Of a DNA stretch of 64,000 nucleotides, positions 43,687 through 52,876 are shown piece after piece. The position numbers were made by a program, and so were the translations under genes. Location of the stretch: NCBI RefSeq assembly GCF_001746755.1, contig NZ_MCGG01000013.1:1-64000 (forward strand), given 5' to 3'. Position 1 is the stretch's first letter; the number at the start of each line of letters is the position of its first letter. This DNA is from Magnetovibrio blakemorei (GTDB lineage Bacteria > Pseudomonadota > Alphaproteobacteria > Rhodospirillales > Magnetovibrionaceae). The notes beneath the pieces are model-generated. The model searched no databases. It was not told the origin of the DNA and worked only from the letters and a program-made list of their open reading frames with translations.

Positions 43687-44562
43687 GTGTTTGAAACGCT
43701 CTTCTCAATTGTTGCTCCGGTGTTGATCAGTGCCGCAATCGGTTATGGTTGGGCCTACATGGGCAGACCCTACAACACAGAAATGGTGACCCATTTGGTG
43801 ACCGCCATCGGGGTGCCGTGCTTGGTGTTTACCACCTTGGTCCATGCCGCCATTGATTTGGATGCCTTGGCGCGGATGGCGGGGGCGACGTTTGCGGCGA
43901 TTTCTGTCATGGGTGTTATCGGGTATGCCATCCTCCGGTTTTGGGGCCAGTCGGTGCGGGCTTTTTTACCGGCCTTGGTGTTTCCCAATACCGGCAATAT
44001 GGGCTTGCCGCTGGCGCTGTTGGCATTTGGCGAAGAAGGCATGGCGCTGGCCGTGGCGTACTTTACGGTGTGCATTATTTTACAATTCACCGTTGGAGTC
44101 GCGGTGTCGTCGGGGGTGACTTCGCCGATGGCTTTGATGCGGGTGCCCGCCATCTATGCGGTGATTTTGGCCTTGCTGTTTAAGGCGACCGCGACCGAAG
44201 TGCCATTGTGGGCGGGAAACACCATCGAGCTGCTCAGTGGTTTCACCATTCCGTTGATGCTGATCACCTTGGGCATTTCGTTGCAACAGTTGAAAATTTC
44301 CGCCCTGGGCAAGAGCCTCATCATGGCCATGATCCGTCTGTTGATGGGGTTTGCCGTCAGTCTGGCGCTGGCCGATATGCTGGGCTTTGAAGGTGCCATG
44401 AAAGGCGTTTTGATTGTGCAGTCGTCGCTGCCCGTTGCCGTGTTCAATTACCTGTTTGCGGCACGCTACAACACCGACCCCGAAGCGGTTGCCGGAACGG
44501 TGGTGCTGTCGACTCTCATGTCGTTTGCGACCTTGCCGTTTTTGATGTGGTTTGTGTTGTGA
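43687..44562 (+). CDS. AEC family transporter
   Basis: An auxin-efflux-carrier type permease of about 291 residues with ten hydrophobic segments. It has the pseudo-symmetric halves FETLFSIVAPVLISAAIGYGW and VFPNTGNMGLPLALLAF. GTG 43687 is chosen because it gives the usual short N-terminus; ATG 43618 would add 23 residues. The stop overlaps the next gene's GTG start as GTGA, which couples it to the EamA transporter. Substrate is unknown, perhaps an organic acid or amino acid. Confidence 0.8.
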   Translation: MFETLFSIVAPVLISAAIGYGWAYMGRPYNTEMVTHLVTAIGVPCLVFTTLVHAAIDLDALARMAGATFAAISVMGVIGYAILRFWGQSVRAFLPALVFPNTGNMGLPLALLAFGEEGMALAVAYFTVCIILQFTVGVAVSSGVTSPMALMRVPAIYAVILALLFKATATEVPLWAGNTIELLSGFTIPLMLITLGISLQQLKISALGKSLIMAMIRLLMGFAVSLALADMLGFEGAMKGVLIVQSSLPVAVFNYLFAARYNTDPEAVAGTVVLSTLMSFATLPFLMWFVL

Positions 44563-45455
44563 ACGGGTCTCTCAAGCGCGACTTGGGTTTGTTGCTCATT
44601 TTGGCGACGACCTGGAGCTTGTCGTTTTCCGCCATTAAAATCGGCTTGGAGGTCATTCCCCCTGTGACCTTGGCGATGCTGCGCGTCGCGCTGGGCGCGC
44701 TTGTTTTGTATGTGTGGTTGAAACTCAAAGGTCAAAGCTTGCCCCGTGAACCTTGGGTGTGGGGGATGTTTTTTCTGATTGGGCTGTCCGGCAGTGCCTT
44801 GCCGTTTTCTTTGATCAATTGGGGGGAACAGCACATTGCGTCCGGCCTTGCCGCCATCTTGGTGGCGACGATGCCGCTGGCGGCGTTGGTGTTGGGACGG
44901 CTTTTCTCTGATGAAGTTTTTTCCACGCGCCGCTTGCTGGGGGTGCTGGTGGGGTTTTCCGGGGTTGTCGTGTTGATCGGCCCCGAAGCGCTGTTGACGT
45001 TGGGCGATGAAGTTTTGCGCCAACTGGCGGTGGCCCTTGCGGCGGTGCTGTACGCCATCTCGGCGATCTTGATCCGCAAGCTTCCGGGGTCCAAACCGCT
45101 TCAATATGGCACCGGCGCGTTGATGGCGTCGGCGTTGATCTTGCTCCCCGCATCCTTGCTGCTTGAGCAGCCGTGGACCATCGACTTTACGTCCCAGTCC
45201 GTTGCCGCCGTTATCTACTTAGGCGTTTTCCCGACGGCCCTGGCGATGTTGTTGTTGGTTGTGGTGATCGCTTCGCGGGGGGTGACGTTTTTGTCCCTGA
45301 ACAATTATCTGATCCCCTTGTTGGGAGTGTTGTGGGGAGCGTTGTTTTTGGGTGAGGTCGTTACCCCCCAAGTCATCGCCGCGTTGGTGCTGATCTTTTG
45401 CGGCATCGCGGTGGCCGGGGGCGGGCCGAGTGTTCGACAAGGCGCTTCTTCTTAG
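44559..45455 (+). CDS. EamA (DMT) family transporter
   Basis: A 298-residue drug/metabolite transporter with ten spans in two EamA repeats (about 10-140 and 150-285), each with the proline- and glycine-rich patterns (GLAAILVATMPLAALVLG, FLSLNNYLIPLLGVLWG). GTG start overlaps the AEC stop. It runs 4 bp into the convergent acyl-CoA synthetase frame. Such proteins export amino acids or other metabolites; no substrate can be named. Confidence 0.88.
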   Translation: MNGSLKRDLGLLLILATTWSLSFSAIKIGLEVIPPVTLAMLRVALGALVLYVWLKLKGQSLPREPWVWGMFFLIGLSGSALPFSLINWGEQHIASGLAAILVATMPLAALVLGRLFSDEVFSTRRLLGVLVGFSGVVVLIGPEALLTLGDEVLRQLAVALAAVLYAISAILIRKLPGSKPLQYGTGALMASALILLPASLLLEQPWTIDFTSQSVAAVIYLGVFPTALAMLLLVVVIASRGVTFLSLNNYLIPLLGVLWGALFLGEVVTPQVIAALVLIFCGIAVAGGGPSVRQGASS

Positions 45456-47239
45456 CCATACAGGGCTTCCAAAGCCTCGCCGTATACGGTCTTCAGGACA
45501 TGACGGCGAACTTTTAAGGTGGGGGTCATTTGCGCGTTGTCGATGGAGAACGGTTCGCTGGCGATGATGAACTTGCGCACTTTTTCGATATTGGACAGGT
45601 GACTGTTCACCTGAGACACGGCGTCGCCCAAAGCCCGGTGTAAATCGTTGTCGTCGCTGAGTTCTGCCAAGGTTTGTGCTTTGGCGTTGGCCCTGGCCCA
45701 ATCTTTCAGCCAGTCGGCATCGGGCACCAGTAATCCCACCAGATGAGAACGCTTGTCGCCATAGACCATGGCCTGGGCAATTTCCGGGGCCAGCGTCAAA
45801 ATGCCTTCGACGCGCTGTGGGGCGATGTTGTCGCCACCGGAATTGACGATGATATCTTTTTTTCGATCCGTGATGCGCAAGTGGCCGTCTGCGTCGAACA
45901 CGCCGATGTCGCCGGTGTGCAGCCAGCCGTCGATGATGGTGGCGTGGGTGGTGTCTTCATCGCGCCAATAGCCGTTCATCACCAAGTCGCCCTTGACCAA
46001 AATTTCTCCATCGTCGGCAATGCGCACTTCGGTGTGCGGAAAAATTGGTCCAACCGCATTCATTTTAATGTTTTCCGGCACGTTGACGCACACCACCGGA
46101 CCGGATTCCGTCTGTCCGTACCCTTGTAAAATGCACACGCCGAGTGCGGTGAAAAACAGCCCGACGTCGGGGTTGAGCGGCGCGCCACCGGACACAAAGG
46201 CTTTCAACCGACCGCCAAAGCGTTCGCGCACCTTTTTCCGCACAAGACGTTCCAAAACAACGTTTTGCAGTTTGTCCATCAGCGTCATATCAGCGGGGCT
46301 ATGGTAAGCTTTGGAACCCAGCGCCACGGTTTTGTCGAACAGTTTTTGCTTGTTGCCACCTTGTTTCACCACGCCCCGTGAAATACGCGACAGCATCATT
46401 TCGTACAGACGTGGCACCGCCATCATCAGGGTCGGTTTGACTTCGGCCATATTGGCCAACAACTGATCGGCGCCCTCGGCATAATAAATCTGCGCGCCCA
46501 AGGAGATCGGCCAAAATTGTCCCGCCGTGTGCTCATAGCTGTGTGACAGCGGCAAAAACGACAAAAACACTTCTTCGCTGAGACCCAGCTGTTTCAAAAC
46601 CTGGGTTGCGCCAAACAGGTTGTGCAAGACCGCCGCGTGGCTTTGCATCACCCCTTTGGGAGTGCCGCCGGTGCCGGATGTGTATATGATGCATGCGGTG
46701 TCGGTTTTTTTGAAGCGCTTGGCGTCTTGGCGAATGTTGGCCTCTGACTTGGTGGCGCGGTTCAAGGCAGCCTGCCAGTTGATCACATCGACGTTCAGGC
46801 TTTGCTGAAGATCCAAGTCGTCCATCATCACGGCAAAGTGGGTGAGCTCGGACAGGTGTGCGGCTTGCAAAGCGCGTTCAGCCAGTTTGGGGGTGGAGAT
46901 GATCATGCCCACGGCTTGGGAATGCTCGACGATGTGGCGGTGATCGTTCACCGTGTTGGTGATGTAAGCGGGAACCGTCACGCCTCCGGCCGCCATGATG
47001 GCCATGTCGGCAATCAACCATTGGGGCCGGTTTTCAGACACCAGCACGACGCGGTCGCCCGCTTTGACGCCCAGCGCTTGCAGACCGCGCGCCAGTTGGG
47101 TGACCTGGGCGGCCACTTCACGCCAGCTGAGGGCTTGGTACTTCCCATCAACTTTGGCCCACAAAAAGGGGCGCTCACCGCATGTTTCGGCCTGATCGAA
47201 AAACATCTCGACCAAATTGGGCCAGTTTTGTGCGCTCAT
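45452..47239 (-). CDS. Long-chain acyl-CoA synthetase (AMP-binding)
   Basis: A 595-residue ligase that activates fatty acids to acyl-CoA through an acyl-AMP. The AMP-binding signature is YTSGTGGTPKGVMQSH; QGYGQTESGPV, the GDIGVFDADGHL core and KDIIVNSGGDNIAPQ follow, as in FAA1-type enzymes. GGGGAG lies nine bases before the ATG. It is divergent from oligoendopeptidase F. Chain-length specificity cannot be told. Confidence 0.92.
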   Translation of the reverse strand: MSAQNWPNLVEMFFDQAETCGERPFLWAKVDGKYQALSWREVAAQVTQLARGLQALGVKAGDRVVLVSENRPQWLIADMAIMAAGGVTVPAYITNTVNDHRHIVEHSQAVGMIISTPKLAERALQAAHLSELTHFAVMMDDLDLQQSLNVDVINWQAALNRATKSEANIRQDAKRFKKTDTACIIYTSGTGGTPKGVMQSHAAVLHNLFGATQVLKQLGLSEEVFLSFLPLSHSYEHTAGQFWPISLGAQIYYAEGADQLLANMAEVKPTLMMAVPRLYEMMLSRISRGVVKQGGNKQKLFDKTVALGSKAYHSPADMTLMDKLQNVVLERLVRKKVRERFGGRLKAFVSGGAPLNPDVGLFFTALGVCILQGYGQTESGPVVCVNVPENIKMNAVGPIFPHTEVRIADDGEILVKGDLVMNGYWRDEDTTHATIIDGWLHTGDIGVFDADGHLRITDRKKDIIVNSGGDNIAPQRVEGILTLAPEIAQAMVYGDKRSHLVGLLVPDADWLKDWARANAKAQTLAELSDDNDLHRALGDAVSQVNSHLSNIEKVRKFIIASEPFSIDNAQMTPTLKVRRHVLKTVYGEALEALYG

Positions 47240-47302
47240 GATGGAAAACTCCCCACATTGAGTATTGTGTTAAGCTACATTCCAACCCTATATCTGGTAT
47301 CC

Positions 47303-47315
47303 GGTCAAGATGACC
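47303..47315. promoter_or_regulatory. Palindrome before oligoendopeptidase F
   Basis: GGTCAAGATGACC (5-bp arms, AGA spacer) with outer ATATC/GATAT at 47290-47294 and 47317-47321, just ahead of the ribosome site and between the divergent genes. It may be an operator. Confidence 0.4.
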
Positions 47316-47332
47316 TGATATGGAGACGAAAA

Positions 47333-49111
47333 ATGGCCGAAACCGCACAGCTTCCTAATTGGGATTTGTCTCATCTTTATGACAGTCCCGAAGATAAACA
47401 GCTTGGCGCTGACTTGGACGCGGCCGCCAGCCGCGCCAAAGCGTTTTCCAACGCCTATGCGGGCAAGCTTGCCGACATGGACGGCTTGGCGTTCGCCAAG
47501 ACCATTGGCGAATACGAAAGCATCTTGGACGGGCTGTATAAAGCCATGAGCTACGGCCAACTGCTGTTTTCGGTTTCCACCAGCGATGCGGAGATCGGAC
47601 GTTTTTATCAAACCCTGCAAGAACGTGTAACCGACATTTCCGCAGACACCTTGTTTTTCACGCTGGAAATCAATCGTCTGGATGATGAAGCTTTGGCCGC
47701 AAAAATGTCTTGCCCGCAGGCTCTGCGCTATCAGCCGTGGCTGGACAAAATCCGTCAGTACCGAGACCACCAATTGTCCGACGACATGGAAAAATTGTTG
47801 CTGGAAAAATCCGTAACCGGCCATGCCGCATGGGTGCGCTTGTTTGAAGAAACCTTTGCCGACATGCGCTTTGACGTGGACGGCGTGGGCGAGGGCTTGA
47901 CCCAGTCGCAAGTCATGAACCTGCTCAGCGACAAGGATGGCGCCAAGCGCAAGGCCGCAGCCATGAGCTTTGGCAAGGTGCTGGGCGACAATGTGCGTCT
48001 GCTGGCGTTGATCACCAACACCTTGGCCAAAGACAAAGACATCGAAGACCGCTGGCGGGGGTATGCCCGCCCGGTGTCGGAACGCAATATGTCCAACCAA
48101 GTCGAAGACGACGTGGTAGATGCCTTGGTTTCCTCGGTGCGGGGTGAATTCAAGAACCTGTCGCATCGCTATTACGCCTTGAAAGCCAAGTGGTTCGGCA
48201 AAGAGGTTTTGGACTATTGGGACCGCAATGCGCCGCTGCCCGACGATGCCTCCGCCGCGTTTGAATGGGACGATGCCAAAGCATTGGTGTTGGACGCCTA
48301 CAATGGCTTTGAGCCGCGTATGGCAGATGTGGCCGAGCGCTTTTTCGCGGAAAACTGGATTGATGCCCAGCCCCGCGAAGGCAAAGATTCCGGTGCCTTT
48401 GCCCATCCCGTCGTGCCCAGCGCGCACCCTTATATTTTGCTGAACTTTCACGGCAAGCCGCGCGACGTCATGACCTTGGCGCATGAATTGGGCCACGGTG
48501 TGCATCAAGTCCTGGCCGCCGATCAGGGCGGGTTGATGGCTGACACCCCCTTGACCACGGCGGAAACCGCGTCGGTGTTTGGCGAAATGCTGACGTTTCG
48601 CAAAATGGTCGACAACGAAACCGACCCGGCTAAGCGGCGCATATTGCTGGCGGGCAAGGTCGAAGACATGCTCAACACCGTGGTGCGGCAAATCGCCTTT
48701 CACGAATTTGAGCGCCGTGTTCACGATGAGCGGAAATCCGGAGAAATTTCGGTCGAGCGTTTGGGCGACATCTGGATCGAGGTGCAGAGCGAAAGCTTAG
48801 GGCCGGCCATTCGCTTTGACGATGCATACCGCAATTACTGGGCCTACATTCCGCATTTTGTGCACACGCCGTTTTATGTCTACGCTTATGCCTTTGGCGA
48901 TTGTTTGGTGAATTCACTTTACGATGTGTTCGCCAATGGTGCTGAAAAAGGGTTTCAGCAGCGCTATCTGGATATGCTGGCCGCAGGCGGCACCAAGCGT
49001 CATAAAGAGCTTCTGGCTCCGTTCGGTCTGGATGCCAGCGATCCGGAGTTTTGGAAGCGCGGCCTCGGTGTGGTATCGGGCTTTATTGATGAACTGGAAG
49101 CTGTAAGCTAA
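47333..49111 (+). CDS. pepF: Oligoendopeptidase F (M3 family)
   Basis: Cytosolic zinc metallopeptidase that trims oligopeptides. The 592-residue protein has the active site HELGHGVHQ (HExxH) with the downstream Glu in TTAETASVFGEM, and the M3 C-terminal region FYVYAYAFGDCLV. ATG 47333 is preferred because GGAGA lies eight bases upstream and the product starts NWDLSHLYDS like its relatives; the frame is open much further upstream by chance. Confidence 0.95.
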   Translation: MAETAQLPNWDLSHLYDSPEDKQLGADLDAAASRAKAFSNAYAGKLADMDGLAFAKTIGEYESILDGLYKAMSYGQLLFSVSTSDAEIGRFYQTLQERVTDISADTLFFTLEINRLDDEALAAKMSCPQALRYQPWLDKIRQYRDHQLSDDMEKLLLEKSVTGHAAWVRLFEETFADMRFDVDGVGEGLTQSQVMNLLSDKDGAKRKAAAMSFGKVLGDNVRLLALITNTLAKDKDIEDRWRGYARPVSERNMSNQVEDDVVDALVSSVRGEFKNLSHRYYALKAKWFGKEVLDYWDRNAPLPDDASAAFEWDDAKALVLDAYNGFEPRMADVAERFFAENWIDAQPREGKDSGAFAHPVVPSAHPYILLNFHGKPRDVMTLAHELGHGVHQVLAADQGGLMADTPLTTAETASVFGEMLTFRKMVDNETDPAKRRILLAGKVEDMLNTVVRQIAFHEFERRVHDERKSGEISVERLGDIWIEVQSESLGPAIRFDDAYRNYWAYIPHFVHTPFYVYAYAFGDCLVNSLYDVFANGAEKGFQQRYLDMLAAGGTKRHKELLAPFGLDASDPEFWKRGLGVVSGFIDELEAVS

Positions 49112-49269
49112 CTCTATTGCACAAAAAGCATGCCCATGCAGGCCCTTAGTGATCTGTTAGTGTTAAATGTGCTATGAATAATGCGTACGGTTGTGCAACG
49201 ATTCTTGCGTGCTGTATGATGAGTGCCTGTGTTTTGGTTGAGAATAACTGAGTCCGACGGATTTCGTGC

Positions 49270-50148
49270 ATGATCGAACCCGAAGAAAAGACCTACGCCA
49301 GCGGCGGCACCATTCAGGTGGCGCAACGCTCAACTGCGGCTACAAAGACCATCATTCGCTCCGCTTTGGAACTGATGATGAACAACGAGTTGCTGACTCG
49401 CGACAAAAAAACCCCCAAGCTGGATGAAGACATCAAGGAATTGGTGCGCGAAATCGAAGTGGTGATCCGCACCAATTTGCTCAATTACGGCAATGAGGTG
49501 GCGGAAAAAATCCGCAACGATATGCTGATCGCGGCTGCCGCCAATCCGTCCCAGCCGGTCGCCATTCCGAAAAAACAAGAATCGGGCAATCGCTCCAAAT
49601 TCCTGCTGCGCCTCATCGCGGGACGTTTTTCGCACCTGTTTTCAGGTTCGGATAACCCGATTTTCCCGCGTGAAGTGGTGATGGGCTTTGACAACTATCT
49701 GGACAAATTGCTGGGCGAAGTTCTGTACAGCGAATTGAACGTTGAATCGCAAGAATTGCTGAGCCAGTTTCAGACCGACGATGATGGCGAAATTTGGAAA
49801 ATGATCGGCAAAAATGATCGCCACAAACGCTTTGCCTATAACATCCTCATTCGCATTTTGCTGAAATTCGAAGATTTTGATTGGGCCAAGCGCAATTTCA
49901 TCTCCATCCTCAACAATGTGACCGAGCGTCGCTCTGGGTTCTTGTTTGAAGACAAGCATTTCCAACTGCTGTTTACGGCCCTGTTTTCCGACCTGTTCCG
50001 CGCTTTGTGGGACGACGAAGAAAGCATCAAGCTGGATTTCATGTTCGGCGATGGCACGGCGGACCGTTTGGACGGCATTCGCGACACCTTCAAGCTCTAT
50101 AAAGAATCCATTGCCGAGCGCGCCCGGGCACAAGTTGCTGTCGGTTGA
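49270..50148 (+). CDS. Conserved-looking protein of unknown function
   Basis: A 292-residue soluble, helical protein. The N-terminal third is a long amphipathic helix region (KTIIRSALELMMNN...VREIEVVIRTNLL); a basic stretch (RSKFLLRLIAGRFSHLF) follows; the C-terminal half is acidic and helical (SIKLDFMFGDGTADRLD). No motif identifies it. Good coding quality supports a real gene. It stands alone after pepF with a 158-bp gap and is convergent with the DUF3108 gene one base later. Confidence 0.7.
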   Translation: MIEPEEKTYASGGTIQVAQRSTAATKTIIRSALELMMNNELLTRDKKTPKLDEDIKELVREIEVVIRTNLLNYGNEVAEKIRNDMLIAAAANPSQPVAIPKKQESGNRSKFLLRLIAGRFSHLFSGSDNPIFPREVVMGFDNYLDKLLGEVLYSELNVESQELLSQFQTDDDGEIWKMIGKNDRHKRFAYNILIRILLKFEDFDWAKRNFISILNNVTERRSGFLFEDKHFQLLFTALFSDLFRALWDDEESIKLDFMFGDGTADRLDGIRDTFKLYKESIAERARAQVAVG

Positions 50149-51051
50149 TTAGTCTTCCTCAGCCTTAATCTCACACTCCGTTGGGCATTCGCCGACCAGA
50201 GTCAACACTGGGCCGTGGTCCACGGGGACGATTTGTAGCGGCATGAACTTGCCGTCGCGGCTTAAGTAAAAATCATACGCAGCGTTGTTCCACAATATTT
50301 TGTGGCGTTCCTTGAAGCCGGCAACGGGTTGTGGATCGATGCGCACGCGATAGGTCTCTTGGCGGATCTTGTTGATGGTTCGGGTGGCCGGGCCAAAGTA
50401 AGTGATGCGCATGTCGAAGCGTCGCCGTCCGTCGAAACCTCTGGCGATTCCAGATTTTGGTCCGCCCGATAGGTGGCTGCGCACGATGTCCATCATTTGC
50501 GGAATCAACGTGATGGGGTCGTTGACGTTTATAAGATGCTCCGCTTCGACTTTATCGAGAACTTCGGGGCCTTTTTCGGCGGGGTTCCAGTTTTCTTCAC
50601 GGCCCGCAATGGGGGATGTTCCGGTCGTCGCCTGGGCGGGGGCCGGCGCTTCGGGGAAGGTGATGTCAACCCAGCGGAAATGCTTCGTGTTGGTGTATTC
50701 CGTGTGGTAGTGGCCGGCCAAATAGGTTTTGCCCAATTCGTCCTTGTTTTGAAATGGCTGTGAAACGATCCGCCCGCGGCTGATGGCGGTGACGCTCATG
50801 TTGGTGAAATAACGTGTGACCCCACGGGTTTCCAGGTGAAAGCGGTTTTCGAAGGTTTTAGGGGTCGACAGAAACGACAAGGCAAAGTCGGCCACGTGCA
50901 CGCCGCCCCAATTGGCCTCATAGCGCAAATAGAGTTCTTGCCGCGTGTCGCCGTCCGCATGGGCCGTGCTTACTATGCTCAGCGGCCAACTCAGCAGACT
51001 GACGATAAAAGCGAGAGCAAGAATGAAGAATCGGGTGAATGCGGGTTTCAT
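50149..51051 (-). CDS. DUF3108 periplasmic protein
   Basis: A 300-residue protein with a signal peptide (residues 1-32, ending STAHA-DG) and the DUF3108 pattern: ELYLRYEANWGGVHVADFALSF, a mid-protein DPITLIPQMMDIV, the FDGRRRFDM strand and the closing YFLSRDGKFMPLQIV. The beta-rich fold is related to lipid-binding (LolA-like) proteins; substrate is unknown. The stop abuts the stop of the 292-residue gene. There is a 247-bp gap to pntAA. Confidence 0.82.
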   Translation of the reverse strand: MKPAFTRFFILALAFIVSLLSWPLSIVSTAHADGDTRQELYLRYEANWGGVHVADFALSFLSTPKTFENRFHLETRGVTRYFTNMSVTAISRGRIVSQPFQNKDELGKTYLAGHYHTEYTNTKHFRWVDITFPEAPAPAQATTGTSPIAGREENWNPAEKGPEVLDKVEAEHLINVNDPITLIPQMMDIVRSHLSGGPKSGIARGFDGRRRFDMRITYFGPATRTINKIRQETYRVRIDPQPVAGFKERHKILWNNAAYDFYLSRDGKFMPLQIVPVDHGPVLTLVGECPTECEIKAEED

Positions 51052-51298
51052 GGATCAGATCATACTGAAGGCGGAGGTTTCAGCCAAGCGACAACCGTAT
51101 AAGTCCTTGAAAATGTGGGTCCGAGCTTGAATGTGTGGGGAAGGGTGCCCACCTCTGTGCAGCGAGCGTTGATGTCAAGTTGTGACTAATCCAACAATAA
51201 TTTGATTTTTTGCAACGCAACACTTGTGTATCGGAGCACAAGCGGGCATAAAAATTGACGCATTTAAACAGGGATCTCCCAAGCAAAAACGGTTCATC

Positions 51299-52438
51299 AT
51301 GAAAATCGCAATTCCTAAAGAAACCCACCCAGGCGAAACGCGCGTTGCGGCGTCGGCTGAGGTGGTGAAGAAGCTGGTCGGCTTCGGTTTTGAACTGACG
51401 GTGGAAAAAGGCGCGGGTGCGGCTGCTTCCATCACAGATACGGCTTTTAAAGACGCGGGCGCCACCATTGGGGCTACGGCGGCGGCAACGTTGAAAGACG
51501 CCGACGTGGTTCTGAAAATTCTCCGTCCCAGCGCTGAAGAGCTCAAGCTGATCAAAAAGGGTGCCGTTGTGTGCGCTCATATGTCGGCGTTGAGCGAAAA
51601 GGCCGAGGTTGCCGCCATGGCTAAAGCGGGCATCACCGCGTTCGCCATGGAGCTGATGCCGCGTATTTCGCGGGCCCAGAGCATGGACATTTTGTCGTCG
51701 CAATCGAACCTGGCCGGTTATAAGTCGGTGTTGGATGCCTGCCAAGAATACGGCAGCGCCATGCCGATGATGATGACGGCGGCGGGAACCATTGCGCCGG
51801 CCAAGGTCTTTATCATGGGTGTCGGTGTGGCGGGGCTGCAAGCCATCGCCACGGCCAAGCGCATGGGGGCGGTGGTGACCGCCACCGACGTGCGCCCAGC
51901 CACCCGCGAACAGGTCGAAAGCTTGGGCGGAAAGTTCCTGACGGTTGATGCCGATATGGAAAAAGACGCCGAGACCGCTGGCGGCTACGCCAAGCAGATG
52001 CCGCCTGAATACTTTGAAAAGCAAAAACAGGTGGTTTCTGAGCACATCAAAAAGCAAGACATCGTCATCACCACGGCCCTGATCCCCGGGCGCACCGCAC
52101 CGATTTTGGTCACCAAGGATATGGTGGCTTCGATGCATGCGGGTGCGGTGATCGTCGATTTGGCGGTGGAAGCGGGCGGCAACGTCGAAGGCTCGACGCT
52201 GGGCAAAGTTGTGACGTCGAAAAACGGCGTGCACATTGTTGGCCACGCCAACGTGCCGGGACGTTTGCCCAAAGACGCCAGCCAGCTTTTTGCTAAAAAT
52301 CTGTTTAACTTCCTCAGCCCGCATGTGGACAAGGAAGGCAAAACCATCACCTTTGATTTCGATGACGAAACCGTGTCCGGCACCTTGGTGTGCAAAGACG
52401 GCGCGGTGGTTCATCCTATGCTGAAAGAGGGGAGCTAA
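51299..52438 (+). CDS. pntAA: NAD(P) transhydrogenase subunit alpha part 1
   Basis: NAD(H)-binding domain I of proton-translocating transhydrogenase, which makes NADPH using the membrane potential. The 379-residue protein begins MKIAIPKETHPGETRVA, has the RPAT site EDVRPAT-like TDVRPATREQVESLGG, the GVGVAGLQAI nucleotide motif and the AGGNVEGS loop. ATG 51299 matches the family start; the longer frame is not used. No strong ribosome site is seen. It is the first gene of the pnt operon. Confidence 0.96.
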   Translation: MKIAIPKETHPGETRVAASAEVVKKLVGFGFELTVEKGAGAAASITDTAFKDAGATIGATAAATLKDADVVLKILRPSAEELKLIKKGAVVCAHMSALSEKAEVAAMAKAGITAFAMELMPRISRAQSMDILSSQSNLAGYKSVLDACQEYGSAMPMMMTAAGTIAPAKVFIMGVGVAGLQAIATAKRMGAVVTATDVRPATREQVESLGGKFLTVDADMEKDAETAGGYAKQMPPEYFEKQKQVVSEHIKKQDIVITTALIPGRTAPILVTKDMVASMHAGAVIVDLAVEAGGNVEGSTLGKVVTSKNGVHIVGHANVPGRLPKDASQLFAKNLFNFLSPHVDKEGKTITFDFDDETVSGTLVCKDGAVVHPMLKEGS

Positions 52439-52441
52439 GTC

Positions 52442-52864
52442 ATGGACGCAGCTTCGATCGCAGAACAAGCCCGCAAATTGGCTGAAGGTGCCGCCGGTCT
52501 GGCAGGACAAGCCAGCGACTTGGCGGGCAGTGCAGCCCAAATGGCCCAAGCGGCCGCGGCCTCAGGTGCGCACGCCGAAGGTTTTTCCTTCATCGCCCTG
52601 TTCACGGTTTTTGTGCTGGCGTGTTTCGTCGGTTATTTTGTGGTGTGGAGTGTTACACCCGCTTTGCACTCGCCCCTGATGGGTGTCACCAACGCCATTT
52701 CGTCGGTGATCATCGTCGGCGCACTGATCGCCGCAGGTCCGGCGGATATGAATTTTTCGAAGATCATGGGCTTTTTGGCCGTGACTTTGGCCTCCGTGAA
52801 TATTTTCGGCGGCTTTATCGTCACCCAACGAATGCTGCAGATGTTCAAAAAGAAAAAGAAATAG
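52442..52864 (+). CDS. pntAB: NAD(P) transhydrogenase subunit alpha part 2
   Basis: A 140-residue membrane part of the alpha subunit with three to four hydrophobic helices ([53 protein letters not shown]). The first 45 residues are an Ala-rich helical extension ([20 protein letters not shown]) that is longer than the usual start, and the tail is FKKKKK. It carries part of the proton path. It follows pntAA by 3 bp and precedes pntB by 12 bp. Confidence 0.94.
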   Translation: MDAASIAEQARKLAEGAAGLAGQASDLAGSAAQMAQAAAASGAHAEGFSFIALFTVFVLACFVGYFVVWSVTPALHSPLMGVTNAISSVIIVGALIAAGPADMNFSKIMGFLAVTLASVNIFGGFIVTQRMLQMFKKKKK

Positions 52865-52876
52865 GGGCGCTGGGAT

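Noticed and set aside
47288-48724. Minus-strand frame of 478 codons opposite pepF
   Set aside because: Antisense shadow; pepF has the HExxH site and a good ribosome site.
51080-52549. Minus-strand frame of 489 codons opposite pntAA
   Set aside because: Antisense shadow of a gene with complete family motifs.
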